Positions 9,536-17,526 of a stretch of 64,000 nt of DNA are shown piece after piece. The position numbers and the translations under genes were made by a program. Position 1 is the first letter of the stretch; each line of letters begins with the position of its first letter. Source of the DNA: Streptomyces shenzhenensis (GTDB taxonomy: Bacteria; Actinomycetota; Actinomycetes; Streptomycetales; Streptomycetaceae); assembly GCF_003688995.1 (NCBI RefSeq), contig NZ_PENI01000007.1, positions 62,001 through 126,000 on the forward strand, written 5' to 3'. The notes below the pieces were generated by a model. It made no database searches. It was not told where the DNA came from and saw nothing but the letters and a program-made list of their open reading frames with translations.

Positions 9536-10405
9536 TCAGGCCAGGGCGCGGCCGAGGAAGTCGCGGATGTACTCGGTGATGGTCTCCAGGTGGCTCTCCA
9601 GGGCGAAGTGTCCGGACTCGACCAGGTGGATCTCGGCAGCGGGCAGGTCCCGGCGGAAGGCCTCCGCACCCGCGGGACCGAAGATCTCGTCGTTCGCGCC
9701 CCACACGGCGAGCAGCGGGACCCGGGAGTCGCGGAAGTACTGGTGGACCTGCGGATAGAGGTCCACGTTGGTGGGGTAGTCGCGGAAGAGCCTGAGCTGG
9801 ATCTCGTCGTTGCCCGGCCGGTCCAGCAGCGCCTGGTCGTGGACCCAGTTGTCGGGGCTGACCAGGCTGGGGTCGGCGACGCCGTTGACGTACTGCCAGC
9901 GGGTGATCTCGGGCGTCAGGGCGCCGCGCATGGAAGCCTCGGTCTCCGGTCCGGGCGCCTCGGCGTAGGCGAAGACACCGTCCCAGAAGGGCTTGACGAA
10001 GCCTTCCTCGTAGCCGTTGCCGTTCTGCGTGATGATCGCGGTGATGCGTTCCGGGTCCTTGAGCGCGAGCCGCCAGCCGATGGGGGCGCCGTAGTCCTGT
10101 ACGTACATCGCGAACCGGTCGATGCCCAGGTGCTGAAGCAGACCGGAGGTGATGTCGGTGAGGGCGTCGAAGGTGTACGGGAAGTCCCGCAGGGCGGGCA
10201 TCGCGGACTGGCCGAACCCGATGTGGTCCGGGGCGATCACGTGGTAGCGGTCGGCCAGGGCCGGGATCAGGTGGCGGAACATGTGGGAGCTGGTCGGGAA
10301 GCCGTGGAGGAGGACGACCGCGGGTGCCTTCGGGTCGCCGGCCTCCCGATAGAAGACGTCGAGGCCGTCGATCGTGGTGGTGCGGTGGTGTACGGCGGGA
10401 GCCAT
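9536..10405 (-). CDS. Alpha/beta hydrolase of haloalkane dehalogenase/epoxide hydrolase type
   Basis: A 289-residue cytoplasmic hydrolase. The oxyanion motif HGFPTSS (from His34), nucleophile elbow [10 protein letters not shown] with Asp104 in place of Ser, acid region WGANDEIFG (Asp239/Glu240) and His266 (ESGHFALE) make an Asp-His-acid triad, as in haloalkane dehalogenases and epoxide hydrolases. It should attack C-halogen or epoxide bonds through an ester intermediate; which one is open. The gene is divergent from a CGNR zinc-finger gene. A TAACC-N18-GGTTA element begins only 6 bp upstream of its ATG, so it is probably repressed from this site. Confidence 0.9.
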   Translation of the reverse strand: MAPAVHHRTTTIDGLDVFYREAGDPKAPAVVLLHGFPTSSHMFRHLIPALADRYHVIAPDHIGFGQSAMPALRDFPYTFDALTDITSGLLQHLGIDRFAMYVQDYGAPIGWRLALKDPERITAIITQNGNGYEEGFVKPFWDGVFAYAEAPGPETEASMRGALTPEITRWQYVNGVADPSLVSPDNWVHDQALLDRPGNDEIQLRLFRDYPTNVDLYPQVHQYFRDSRVPLLAVWGANDEIFGPAGAEAFRRDLPAAEIHLVESGHFALESHLETITEYIRDFLGRALA

Positions 10406-10410
10406 ATCCC

Positions 10411-10438
10411 TAACCCTTCTATCAATTTTGATCGGTTA
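10411..10438. promoter_or_regulatory. TAACC-N18-GGTTA inverted repeat A
   Basis: First of three 28-bp elements with identical arms and identical 18-bp spacer. It starts 6 bp upstream of the dehalogenase-like gene. Its interior holds a second dyad, ATCAATTTTGAT (10421-10432). Confidence 0.55.
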
Positions 10439-10464
10439 CACAGCCCAGTCGAGCATGCCGACAC

Positions 10465-10492
10465 TAACCTGTCAAGATGGATTCAATGGTTA
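10465..10492. promoter_or_regulatory. TAACC-N18-GGTTA inverted repeat B
   Basis: Second element, 26 bp beyond copy A. Its left half TAACCTGTCAAG is identical to that of copy C over 12 bp. Read on the minus strand this half contains TTGACA, a possible -35 for the hydrolase gene, although no good -10 follows. Confidence 0.55.
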
Positions 10493-10642
10493 GGTTGCCC
10501 GAGGGGGCGGCTGGGCCACGCCCGGGCGGACGGGCCGTCGCCCTCACTCCAGCGTCCGCCCGCGAAGGGTCACGGGCCAGCGCGGCGGCATGCCGTGGAC
10601 CCGGCGTGCGCTCCGCCGCCGGTTGCGGCGAACCCGTTCGGG

Positions 10643-10670
10643 TAACCTGTCAAGCGATCTGATCAGGTTA
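10643..10670. promoter_or_regulatory. TAACC-N18-GGTTA inverted repeat C
   Basis: Third element. Its right arm abuts the GGAGG ribosome binding site (10671-10675) of the CGNR gene, so a bound protein would block that gene directly. Confidence 0.55.
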
Positions 10671-10681
10671 GGAGGTGCGCA

Positions 10682-11194
10682 GTGGCCGATCAGGAGCGGC
10701 AGGACGTGCTGTTGGAGCTCCTCAACACCACGCCGGTGGTGGGCGGGGCCGTCCAGGACCTGCTCGCGGACCCGGAGGCGGCCGAGGTCTGGCAGCGTGC
10801 GCACGGCGGACGCGGCACCGCGGAGGAACGGCGCCACCTCGTGCGGGCGCGCGACGCCCTCCAGGCCGTGGTGCGCGGCAGCGGTCCGGCCTCGTCCCTG
10901 TCCCCTGTCATCGAGGACGTCACCTCGCGCCCGCGGCTCTCCCCCGCCGGGGTGTCCTGGGAGATCGACGTCCCCGCGGACCGCCGGATGGCGGTGGACG
11001 CGGTGCTGGCCTGGAGCGCGTTGCAGGAGACGATGCCCGGCCGCCTGCGGCCGTGCGCCAACGAGGAGTGCCGGCGGTTCCTCATCGACCGCAGCAAGAC
11101 CAACAAGGGCCGCTGGTGCTCGATGGCCGTCTGCGGCAACAGGATGAAGGCCAGACGCCACTATCAGCGCACACGCGACGCCACGGCGGAGTGA
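10682..11194 (+). CDS. CGNR zinc finger (ABATE-domain) protein
   Basis: A 170-residue protein with an N-terminal ABATE-type helical domain (LLNTTP near residue 14) and a C-terminal CGNR zinc finger. Zinc ligands are probably Cys125, Cys130, Cys146 and Cys151, the last within CGNRMKARRHYQR. CGNR proteins are thought to be DNA-binding stress or metabolism regulators, though few have been studied. Start is GTG with GGAGG 6 nt upstream. It is divergent from the dehalogenase-like hydrolase, and the 276-bp gap holds three equal inverted repeats. I infer that it binds them and controls both genes. Confidence 0.88.
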   Translation: MADQERQDVLLELLNTTPVVGGAVQDLLADPEAAEVWQRAHGGRGTAEERRHLVRARDALQAVVRGSGPASSLSPVIEDVTSRPRLSPAGVSWEIDVPADRRMAVDAVLAWSALQETMPGRLRPCANEECRRFLIDRSKTNKGRWCSMAVCGNRMKARRHYQRTRDATAE

Positions 11195-11211
11195 CGCGGC
11201 GCGGACTGCGC

Positions 11212-11238
11212 ACCGGGGGCACGGTGTGTGCCCCCGGT
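11212..11238. terminator. Bidirectional hairpin terminator
   Basis: Perfect 11-bp stem (arm ACCGGGGGCAC) with a 5-nt loop, between the convergent CGNR and methyltransferase genes. Confidence 0.75.
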
Positions 11239-11304
11239 CGCCGAGGGCACGGCACGGGGAGCCGGTGGCGCAGCCAGGCGTCCGGGACAACGCCGTACGT
11301 CCCC

Positions 11305-12078
11305 CTACCCGTTGCTCCCCGCGACGAGCAGGCGGTAGCCGTAGTCGACGGCGTCCCGGTCGAGCAGATCCGCGTGCCGGCGCCGCCAGGCTCCCGAGGC
11401 CAGGTCCGCGCGCAGTCTCGCGACCGCCGGTTCGACCACGGACGCGGGAAGGTGGGCGAACGTGGAACTGGCCTGCCGGATGACGGGGTCGAGGTAGCGT
11501 TCCGGGCGCCGCCAGTAGGCGGCCTGGAAGCCGTCCGTGAAGTCGTGCGGGATGGCGAACGGCAGGACGGTGTGCGCGTCGAGTGCTTCCACCACGTCCG
11601 ACAGCGGCGTGAAGCGGGCGTGATCGAGCCGCCGGATCTCGGGCAGGTACTCCTCGATCAGCCAGAGCTCGGGCAGATGCTGAGGGTCCCAGGTGAAGAC
11701 GGCCTGCCGGCGGGAGACGCGCCGCAGTTCGCCGAGGCCACGACGCGGGTCGGGCCAGTGGTGGACGGTCATCACCGCCATCGCGGCATCGAACGCGCCG
11801 TCCACGAAAGGCAGTTCCTCCGCGCCGGCCAGGATCTTCCGGTGGCCGGGATGCTGGTCGAGCATGATCCGTGAGGGGTCCACCGCGGTGACGTCGGCGT
11901 CGTCCGGCTCGTAGGAACCGGCGCCCGCACCGACGTTGACGACCGTACGGGCCCCGGCCAGGGCCTCCTGGATCAGCGCGGCCAGGCGTGGGTCGGGGCG
12001 GCGGACATGGTGGTAGCCGATGCCGATCCGGTCGTAGGCGGCGCTCGCCGGGGCTCCCCCGGCCGTGGAAGCAGTCAT
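11305..12078 (-). CDS. SAM-dependent methyltransferase (type 11)
   Basis: A 257-residue class I methyltransferase. Motif I for SAM binding is VVNVGAGAGSYEP, the acidic residue of motif II lies in VTAVDPSRIML, and FDAAMAVMTVHHWPDP gives motif IV. The shape is that of a small-molecule methyltransferase of the UbiE/COQ5-like group. ATG 12078 is chosen because SAYDRIG-like family N-termini (here AAYDRIGIGY) follow within about 20 residues; the ribosome site is weak. The gene is divergent from the sulfur-type leader peptide and monooxygenases. The acceptor substrate is unknown. Confidence 0.88.
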   Translation of the reverse strand: MTASTAGGAPASAAYDRIGIGYHHVRRPDPRLAALIQEALAGARTVVNVGAGAGSYEPDDADVTAVDPSRIMLDQHPGHRKILAGAEELPFVDGAFDAAMAVMTVHHWPDPRRGLGELRRVSRRQAVFTWDPQHLPELWLIEEYLPEIRRLDHARFTPLSDVVEALDAHTVLPFAIPHDFTDGFQAAYWRRPERYLDPVIRQASSTFAHLPASVVEPAVARLRADLASGAWRRRHADLLDRDAVDYGYRLLVAGSNG

Positions 12079-12193
12079 GTGCTGGATCTCATCATGGGGA
12101 GCCTGCGCCCCGTGCACAGCCGGCGCCCTTGACACACGCACCGGCCGACGTCTTACGTTGGCCCTGCATGTTCCGGACGGGTGGAGGCACTCG

Positions 12194-12310
12194 ATGCGCG
12201 TATCTGGCGTGGCACCGTGGGGCGCCGGCACGGGTATGCGTCTGATCACCCGAAGGCATGTCGACTACTGCCGCACCTCCTCCGCGGTCTGTCCTTCCGC
12301 ACACATCTGA
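12194..12310 (+). CDS. Putative cysteine-responsive leader peptide
   Basis: A 38-codon ORF with a good ribosome site (GGTGGAGG, 7 nt spacing), ending 76 bp before the first monooxygenase gene. Its C-terminal part reads LITRRHVDYCRTSSAVC, matching the Streptomyces putative leader peptides (core RRHxDLxRxxSAxC) that precede sulfonate transport and flavin monooxygenase genes. Cys26 and Cys33 would make ribosomes stall when cysteine is scarce. An internal ATG at 12236 would give the usual 24-residue form. I infer translation-coupled attenuation of the two downstream genes by sulfur supply. Recognition of the family is from memory of the motif. Confidence 0.7.
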   Translation: MRVSGVAPWGAGTGMRLITRRHVDYCRTSSAVCPSAHI

Positions 12311-12314
12311 CCCC

Positions 12315-12333
12315 GCCGGCCCGCACCGCCGGC
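12315..12333 (+). terminator. Possible attenuator hairpin after the leader peptide
   Basis: GCCGGC arms with a 7-nt loop start 4 bp after the leader stop codon. The position suits an attenuator, but the stem is only 6 bp and has no U-tract. Confidence 0.35.
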
Positions 12334-12386
12334 CGTCTCGTCGTGGCCTTGCGCCCGCCTGCCCCGTGTTCCCGGAAGGATCACTC

Positions 12387-13487
12387 ATGCCCGGCTCCGC
12401 CCTGCACCTCGCCGTCGAACTCGACGGCGACGGCGCCCATCCCGCGGCCTGGCGCCGCGCCGCCCACTCCCCCGACCAGCTCCTCACCCCGCACCGGGTG
12501 GCCCACGTCGCCGCCGTGGCCGAGAACGCCGGGTTCACCCTGATCACCCTGGACGACGGCGTGCTGCCGCCCGGTGCCTCGCCCGATCCGGTGGGCCGCA
12601 TCGGCGCGGTGGAGCGGGCGGCCTTCGTCGCCGCGTCCACGAGCACCATCGGTATCGCCCCCGTCGTACCGGTCACCTACGCCGAACCCTTCCATGTCGC
12701 GGGGCAGTTGGCGTCCCTGGACCATCTCTCCGCGGGCCGGGCCGGCTGGGTGGTGGCGGAGGAGGACCGGCCCGCGGCGGCCCGCGCCTGGGGGCGTCCC
12801 CCGGTCGGCGACGCCACCGCGCGGGCCCGGGAGTCCCGTGACGGCGTGACGGTGGCCCGCGCCCTGTGGGACTCGTGGGAGGACGACGCCGTCATCCGCT
12901 CCGTGGCCACCAGCCGCTACCTCGACCGCGACCGGCTCCACTACATCGACTTCACCGGAGAGACGTACGCGGTCAAGGGCCCGGCGATCGTGCCGCGGCC
13001 GCCCCAGGGGCAGCTCGTCGTCCTGGGCCACCCCGACGCGGTGCCCGCGGCCCTGCTCGATGTCGCGCTGGTCGCGGGCCGCGACCGTGCGACGGTCGCC
13101 GCCGCCGCGTCCGCCGCCGGCACCCCGCTCGTCTTCGCCGAGGTCGAGGTCGCGCTGGACACGCCGGACGCCACCGGCGCCGAGCGCCTCGCCGACCTGG
13201 AGCGACACGCGCCGTGGGCCGACCGCGGCCGGCTGCGCCACACCGGCCCGGCCAGCCGGCTGGCGGCCCTCCTCGACGAGTTGAGCACGGTCGTCGACGG
13301 CGTACGGCTGCATCCACTGGTACTGGACGAGGACCTGCCCGTCCTCTCCCGACTCGTACTCCCCGCGCTCACCGAGCGACGCCTCGTCGCCCGCCCGCTG
13401 CCCGGCACGTCCCTGCGCTCGGCCCTGGGTCTGCAGCGCCCCGCAAGCCGCTATACCGTCGCGGCCACCCAGGAGGAAGCCCGATGA
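12387..13487 (+). CDS. LLM class flavin-dependent oxidoreductase
   Basis: A 366-residue bacterial-luciferase-fold protein expected to use reduced FMN and oxygen to oxidise an organosulfur or similar compound. The luciferase core shows AENAGFTLITLDD, VERAAFVAASTSTIGIAPVVP, YAEPFHVAGQLASLDHLSAGRAGW and FTGETYAVKGPAIVPRPPQGQ, as in NtaA/DmoA relatives, but it is shorter than those and may have lost part of the insertion region. ATG is preceded by GGAAGGA. Its stop overlaps the next monooxygenase start (ATGA), so the pair is translationally coupled. The upstream leader peptide points to sulfur acquisition. Confidence 0.88.
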   Translation: MPGSALHLAVELDGDGAHPAAWRRAAHSPDQLLTPHRVAHVAAVAENAGFTLITLDDGVLPPGASPDPVGRIGAVERAAFVAASTSTIGIAPVVPVTYAEPFHVAGQLASLDHLSAGRAGWVVAEEDRPAAARAWGRPPVGDATARARESRDGVTVARALWDSWEDDAVIRSVATSRYLDRDRLHYIDFTGETYAVKGPAIVPRPPQGQLVVLGHPDAVPAALLDVALVAGRDRATVAAAASAAGTPLVFAEVEVALDTPDATGAERLADLERHAPWADRGRLRHTGPASRLAALLDELSTVVDGVRLHPLVLDEDLPVLSRLVLPALTERRLVARPLPGTSLRSALGLQRPASRYTVAATQEEAR

Positions 13488-14884
13488 CCCGCACCGACCC
13501 CCTCGACGTCCCCCGGCCGCACGCCCGGCTGCACCTGGGTGTGTTCTTCCAGGGCGTCAACCACTGGACCGTCTGGTCCGCCCCCGAGAGCGGCTCCCAG
13601 ATCGACCCCGCCTCCTTCCGCCGAGTCGCCCGGACCGCCGAACGGGGGCTGTTCGACGCGTTCTTCCTCGGCGAGGGGCTGCGGCTGCGCGAGGTCGACG
13701 GCCGGATCCACGATCTCGATGTGGCCGGACGCCCGGACGCCCTCACCCAGCTCGCCGCGCTGGCCGCCGTCACCCGCCGGATCGGCCTGGTCTCCACCTC
13801 CAACGCCACCTTCAACGAACCCGCCGATCTCGCCCGCCGCCTGTCCGGCCTCGACCTGCTCTCCGCGGGCCGCGCCGGCTGGAACGTGGTGACCACGGAC
13901 AACGCCTGGACCGGCGCGAACTTCCGCCGGGGCGGCTATCTCGACCACGCCGACCGCTATCGGCGCGCCGAGGAGTTCCTCACCGTGGCCCGCGCCCTCT
14001 GGGACGGCTGGGAGGACGGTGCCGTCGCCGGTTCCGCGGGCGCCCCCGCGTGGTCGGCGCCCACCGCCGTACGTCAGGTGCGCCACCGCGGACCGCAGTT
14101 CGACATCGACCTCGCCCCGACCCTGCCGCGCAGCGCCCAGGGCCACCCCGTCATCTTCCAGGCCGGGGACTCCGGCGAGGGCCGCGACTTCGCCGCCCGC
14201 AACGCCGATGTCATCTTCTCCGCGCACGGCTCGGACTTCGACGACGCGCTCGCCTTCGCCGAGGACATCCGGCGCCGGCTGCGGGCCGTGGGACGGCCCG
14301 ACGACGACCTGCGCATCCTGCCCGGCACGGAGATCATCCTCGGCGCCACCGAGGCGGAGGCGCTGGAGAAGAAGCGCTGGATCCGGCTGCAACAGGTCAC
14401 CCCCGCCACCGCGTTGGGGATCGCCGGACTGCTGTGGGGCATCGACCTCGCCGACCACGACGCCGACGGCCCGCTGCCGAAGGAGGATCCGGTCATCACC
14501 GACAACGACGGCTCCTTCGGCGCGCGGCGCATCGCCGACCCCCGTGCGGTGGTGGCCGAGTGGCGTGCGAAGGCGGCGGCGCACGGCTGGTCGCTGCGCG
14601 AGACAGTGATCGCGCTCGGCCCCCAGCGCGGCCACGTGGGCACCCCGTCCGCTCTCGCCAACAAGTTCGCCCACTTCGTGCGGCACGGCGCGATCGACGG
14701 TTTCAACATCACGCCGTACCTGATCCCGCACGGCCTCGACGACATCGTCGACCTGCTCGTCCCGGAGTTGCAGGAGCGCGGCGTGTACCGCACCGAGTAC
14801 ACCGGTACGACGCTGCGCTCCCACCTCGGGCTGCGCGAACCCCTCACCCACCGGTCCGCGGCGCACAGGCAGCAGGCGGGCTGA
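13484..14884 (+). CDS. NtaA/DmoA/DszA-type flavin monooxygenase
   Basis: A 466-residue LLM protein with the complete features of the nitrilotriacetate/dimethyl-sulfide/dibenzothiophene-sulfone monooxygenase family: GVFFQGVNHWTVW at the start, AERGLFDAFFLGEGL, FNEPADLARRLSGLDLLSAGRAGWNVVTTDNAWTGANF, and HRGPQFDIDLAPTLPRSAQGHPVIFQAGDSGEGRDFAA, ending with DGFNITPYLIP. It likely desulfurises an organosulfur compound with FMNH2 from a separate reductase, which is not encoded nearby. AGGAGG precedes the ATG, which overlaps the upstream stop by ATGA. Regulation is probably through the leader peptide at 12194. Confidence 0.93.
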   Translation: MTRTDPLDVPRPHARLHLGVFFQGVNHWTVWSAPESGSQIDPASFRRVARTAERGLFDAFFLGEGLRLREVDGRIHDLDVAGRPDALTQLAALAAVTRRIGLVSTSNATFNEPADLARRLSGLDLLSAGRAGWNVVTTDNAWTGANFRRGGYLDHADRYRRAEEFLTVARALWDGWEDGAVAGSAGAPAWSAPTAVRQVRHRGPQFDIDLAPTLPRSAQGHPVIFQAGDSGEGRDFAARNADVIFSAHGSDFDDALAFAEDIRRRLRAVGRPDDDLRILPGTEIILGATEAEALEKKRWIRLQQVTPATALGIAGLLWGIDLADHDADGPLPKEDPVITDNDGSFGARRIADPRAVVAEWRAKAAAHGWSLRETVIALGPQRGHVGTPSALANKFAHFVRHGAIDGFNITPYLIPHGLDDIVDLLVPELQERGVYRTEYTGTTLRSHLGLREPLTHRSAAHRQQAG

Positions 14885-14949
14885 CCACTCCGGGCGCCGC
14901 CGGACCCGTACACCGCCCGCACACCGCCCGGCCGTCCCGGCTCGAAGTG

Positions 14950-14972
14950 CTCCCCGCAGCCTCCACGGGGAG
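14950..14972 (+). terminator. Hairpin after the monooxygenase operon
   Basis: CTCCCCG/CGGGGAG 7-bp stem with a 9-nt loop, 65 bp after the operon. It is also close upstream of the next gene, so a role in that leader is possible. Confidence 0.4.
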
Positions 14973-15005
14973 AATGAGGTCCCCTGACCCTGTGAGGTGG
15001 TGGCG

Positions 15006-16283
15006 ATGCCCGCATGGCATCTACGCGACTATCACGACGACGATCTCGACCAGGCCGTCCAGATCTGGGACCACAGCCGCCGCACCGACGAGGACCGGGT
15101 GTTTCCGATCTCCGAGGTGATGGCCGCGGCCAAGGCCAGTCAGACGGCGGTGGTCGCGGCGGTCGGCGACGAGCTGGTCGGCATGGCCGTGGCGGAGGCG
15201 TGCGGGAAGCGGGCGTGGATCCTGCTGGTGGCGCTCGCCTCCCGGTGGCGCAAGCGGGGCATCGGCAGCGCTCTCCTCGCCGAGCTGGAGCGGCGGCTCA
15301 GGGCCATGGGCATCCGCCACATCAGCGCGCTGCTGCCCGCCCGCACGGCCGGGACCACGGCGCTGGAGAACTCCGGCTACCGGTCCCGCGGCGACCTGAT
15401 CTACTACGAGAAGGTCGAACCGCCCGGGGCCGCGAACGTGGACGTCCTCGCGGCTCTGGGCGGCCGTATGCAGTCCGACGGGCTCTGGGACGCCATGGCC
15501 GGCATGGAACGCGAGAAACAGGTCGTCGAACGCCGTGTCGTGCTCCCGCTGACGGAGCCGGCGCTGGCCGACCGCTACGGCGTCGTGCCGCCCAAGGCGG
15601 TCATCCTGTTCGGCCCGCCCGGCACCGGGAAGACGAGCTTCGCCAAGGCGGTGGCCTCGCGACTCGGCTGGCCGTTCGTGGAGCTCTTCCCGTCCCGGCT
15701 CGCGACCGACACGAACGAGGGACTCGCCGCGGCGCTGCGGGAGGCTTTCGCGGATCTGGCGGACCTGGACTCGGTGCTGCTCTTCATCGACGAGGTCGAG
15801 GAGATCGCCGGCGCCCGGTCCGGCAAGGCGGTCGATCCCGGGCACGGGGTGACCAACGAGTTGCTGAAGCTCATCCCCGGCTTCCGCGAGCACGACGAAC
15901 GGCTGCTGGTCTGTGCCACCAACTCCGTACGCTCGCTCGACGCTGCCTTCCTGCGGCCGGGCCGGTTCGACTACGTCATTCCCATCGGCCCGCCCGACCA
16001 CACCGCCCGCGCGGCGATCTGGACCCGCTATCTGGGCGCCGCCGGCGCCACGGTGGACGTGCCGCGCCTGGTCGGGGCCAGTGAGCTGTTCACCCCGGCC
16101 GACATCGAGTTCGCCGCACGCAAGGGCGCACAGGCGGCATTCGAACGCGAGGTCAACGATCCCCAGGGCCGGCCGGCCACCACCGAGGACTATCTGACGG
16201 CCATCACCGACACCCGGCCGACGCTCACCGCGCGGGCGGTCGAGGAGTTCACCGAGGACATCCAGCAGTACAGCCGCCTCTGA
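15006..16283 (+). CDS. GNAT acetyltransferase-AAA+ ATPase fusion
   Basis: A 425-residue two-domain protein. Residues 1 to about 135 are a GNAT fold (LRDYHDDDLDQAVQIW; acetyl-CoA loop RWRKRGIGSALL; ENSGYRSRGDLIYYEK). Residues about 150-425 are a single AAA+ module: Walker A GPPGTGKT at 203-210, Walker B LLFIDEVEE with Asp262/Glu263, sensor CATNSV, RPGRFD arginine-finger region, and a lid domain. The ATPase resembles FtsH/Cdc48-like proteins but lacks a protease domain. ATG 15006 is preferred to GTG 14997 because GAGG lies 8 nt upstream. It appears monocistronic. Function is unknown; acetylation of a protein handled by the ATPase is one possibility. Confidence 0.85.
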   Translation: MPAWHLRDYHDDDLDQAVQIWDHSRRTDEDRVFPISEVMAAAKASQTAVVAAVGDELVGMAVAEACGKRAWILLVALASRWRKRGIGSALLAELERRLRAMGIRHISALLPARTAGTTALENSGYRSRGDLIYYEKVEPPGAANVDVLAALGGRMQSDGLWDAMAGMEREKQVVERRVVLPLTEPALADRYGVVPPKAVILFGPPGTGKTSFAKAVASRLGWPFVELFPSRLATDTNEGLAAALREAFADLADLDSVLLFIDEVEEIAGARSGKAVDPGHGVTNELLKLIPGFREHDERLLVCATNSVRSLDAAFLRPGRFDYVIPIGPPDHTARAAIWTRYLGAAGATVDVPRLVGASELFTPADIEFAARKGAQAAFEREVNDPQGRPATTEDYLTAITDTRPTLTARAVEEFTEDIQQYSRL

Positions 16284-16351
16284 GGCCGGCCGCTCGCACC
16301 GCGCGGTCCGACCGGTCCGCGGGGTCCGTGGAGCCGGCGGAGCCAGTGGGG

Positions 16352-17179
16352 TCAGCGGCGGAGGAACTCCAGCAGGTCGGCGTTGAACCTCTCTTTGGTG
16401 CCGGGCACCAGGGCCATGCCGTGGCTGCCGCCCTCGTACACCTTCAGCTCGGCGTGGGGGATGATCCTCGCGGACTTGCGGCCGGTGGCGTCGATGGGGA
16501 CGACCTGGTCGTCGTCGCCGTGCACCACCAGCGTGGGCACGTCGAACTTCTCGAGATCGCCGGTGAAGTCGGTGTGGGCGAAGGCGTCCACACACTTCAC
16601 CCCGCCCTCGATGGTCTCGGCCATGCCCATGTGCCAGAAGGCGTCGCGGTTGCCCTGGGTGACCTTGTTGCCGGGCCGGTTCGCGGAGAAGAACCCCTCC
16701 GACGTGTCCTTCCAGAACTGCGAACGTTCGTCGATGATGCCCTGCTTGATCTGCTGGAAGACCTCGTCCGGCACCCCCTCGGGGTTGCTGTCCGACTTGA
16801 TCATCACCGGCGTGATGGCGGACAGCAGGACGGCCGAGCGGACCCGGGCGGTGTCGTGCCGGCCGATGTAGCGGGCCAGCTCGCCGCCGCCCATCGAGTG
16901 CGCCACGAGGGTCACGTCCCGCAGGTCAAGGCCGGTGATCAGGTCGTCGAGGTCGTCGGCGAAGGTGTCGAAGTCGTAGCCGTCCCAGACCGGGGTGGAG
17001 CGGCCATGGCCGCGCCGGTCGTGTGCGATACCGCGGAATCCGGCGTCGGCGACCGCTTTCAACTGGTCCTGCCAGGCGTCGCCGTTGAGCGGCCAGCCGT
17101 GGCTGAAGACCACGGGACGGCCCCGGCCCCAGTCCTTGTAGAAGATCTCGACACCGTCTCGCGTGGTGCAGGTGGGCAT
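16352..17179 (-). CDS. Cofactor-free chloroperoxidase-type alpha/beta hydrolase
   Basis: A 275-residue hydrolase of the non-haem chloroperoxidase/arylesterase/perhydrolase group. It begins MPTCTTRDGVEIFYKDWG, has SHGWPLNGDAW (oxyanion loop), nucleophile elbow AHSMGGGEL (Ser95), acid HGDDDQVVP and His in GGSHGMAL, all typical of that family and its usual length. These enzymes hydrolyse aryl esters or form peracids; the peroxidase activity is secondary. GGAGGGAC lies just upstream of the ATG. It is divergent from the small ORF plus cysteine desulfurase, with 233 bp between. Confidence 0.9.
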   Translation of the reverse strand: MPTCTTRDGVEIFYKDWGRGRPVVFSHGWPLNGDAWQDQLKAVADAGFRGIAHDRRGHGRSTPVWDGYDFDTFADDLDDLITGLDLRDVTLVAHSMGGGELARYIGRHDTARVRSAVLLSAITPVMIKSDSNPEGVPDEVFQQIKQGIIDERSQFWKDTSEGFFSANRPGNKVTQGNRDAFWHMGMAETIEGGVKCVDAFAHTDFTGDLEKFDVPTLVVHGDDDQVVPIDATGRKSARIIPHAELKVYEGGSHGMALVPGTKERFNADLLEFLRR

Positions 17180-17412
17180 GGAACGTCCCTCCAGCCGTAC
17201 CGTACGTTCTCCCTCCCCCACCCTGCCTGCCCGCCCGACCACACGCACCTCGGCCGAACCGGCCTGCCGGCATCGCGGGGCCCGGAGCCTCCTGACTCCG
17301 ACCGCGCGCAGGCCGGAGGCAGCGGTGTCGGCCAAGATCAGGAGAAGGTGTCGAGAGGGGCGTGTGGTCATGACTCCCCCCTCTGATGTTCCATCGATCC
17401 ATGGAGGATGCC

Positions 17413-17526
17413 GTGACGGAGACCGCCCCAACGGACTCGAAGGCGCAGCTGTACGACGTCCGGCTCGCCGGTGCCGAAGCCGCCCGGCTGTTCGCGCTGC
17501 CCGTCGCCGCGGCGGAGCTGACATGA
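17413..17526 (+). CDS. Small 37-residue protein coupled to cysteine desulfurase
   Basis: A GTG-started ORF with a strong ribosome site (GGAGG, 5 nt spacing) that overlaps the cysteine desulfurase start by ATGA. The peptide begins VTETAPTDSKAQLYDVRLAG and ends LFALPVAAAELT, acidic at the N-terminus and Ala/Leu-rich at the C-terminus, with no Cys. An ATG at 17401 would add four residues. I do not recognise it. The ribosome site and coupling suggest it is really translated, either as a functional small protein or simply to deliver ribosomes to the next gene. A truncated ancestral gene is another option. Confidence 0.45.
   Translation: MTETAPTDSKAQLYDVRLAGAEAARLFALPVAAAELT

Noticed and set aside
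9062-9758. Overlapping frames of 140-225 codons on both strands
   Set aside because: No family resemblance, no ribosome site, and one runs into the 3' end of the hydrolase gene on the opposite strand.
10464-10476. TTGACA as -35 promoter box in the TAACCTGTCAAG repeats
   Set aside because: No acceptable -10 follows at 16-19 bp; the inverted repeat with fixed spacer explains the conservation better.
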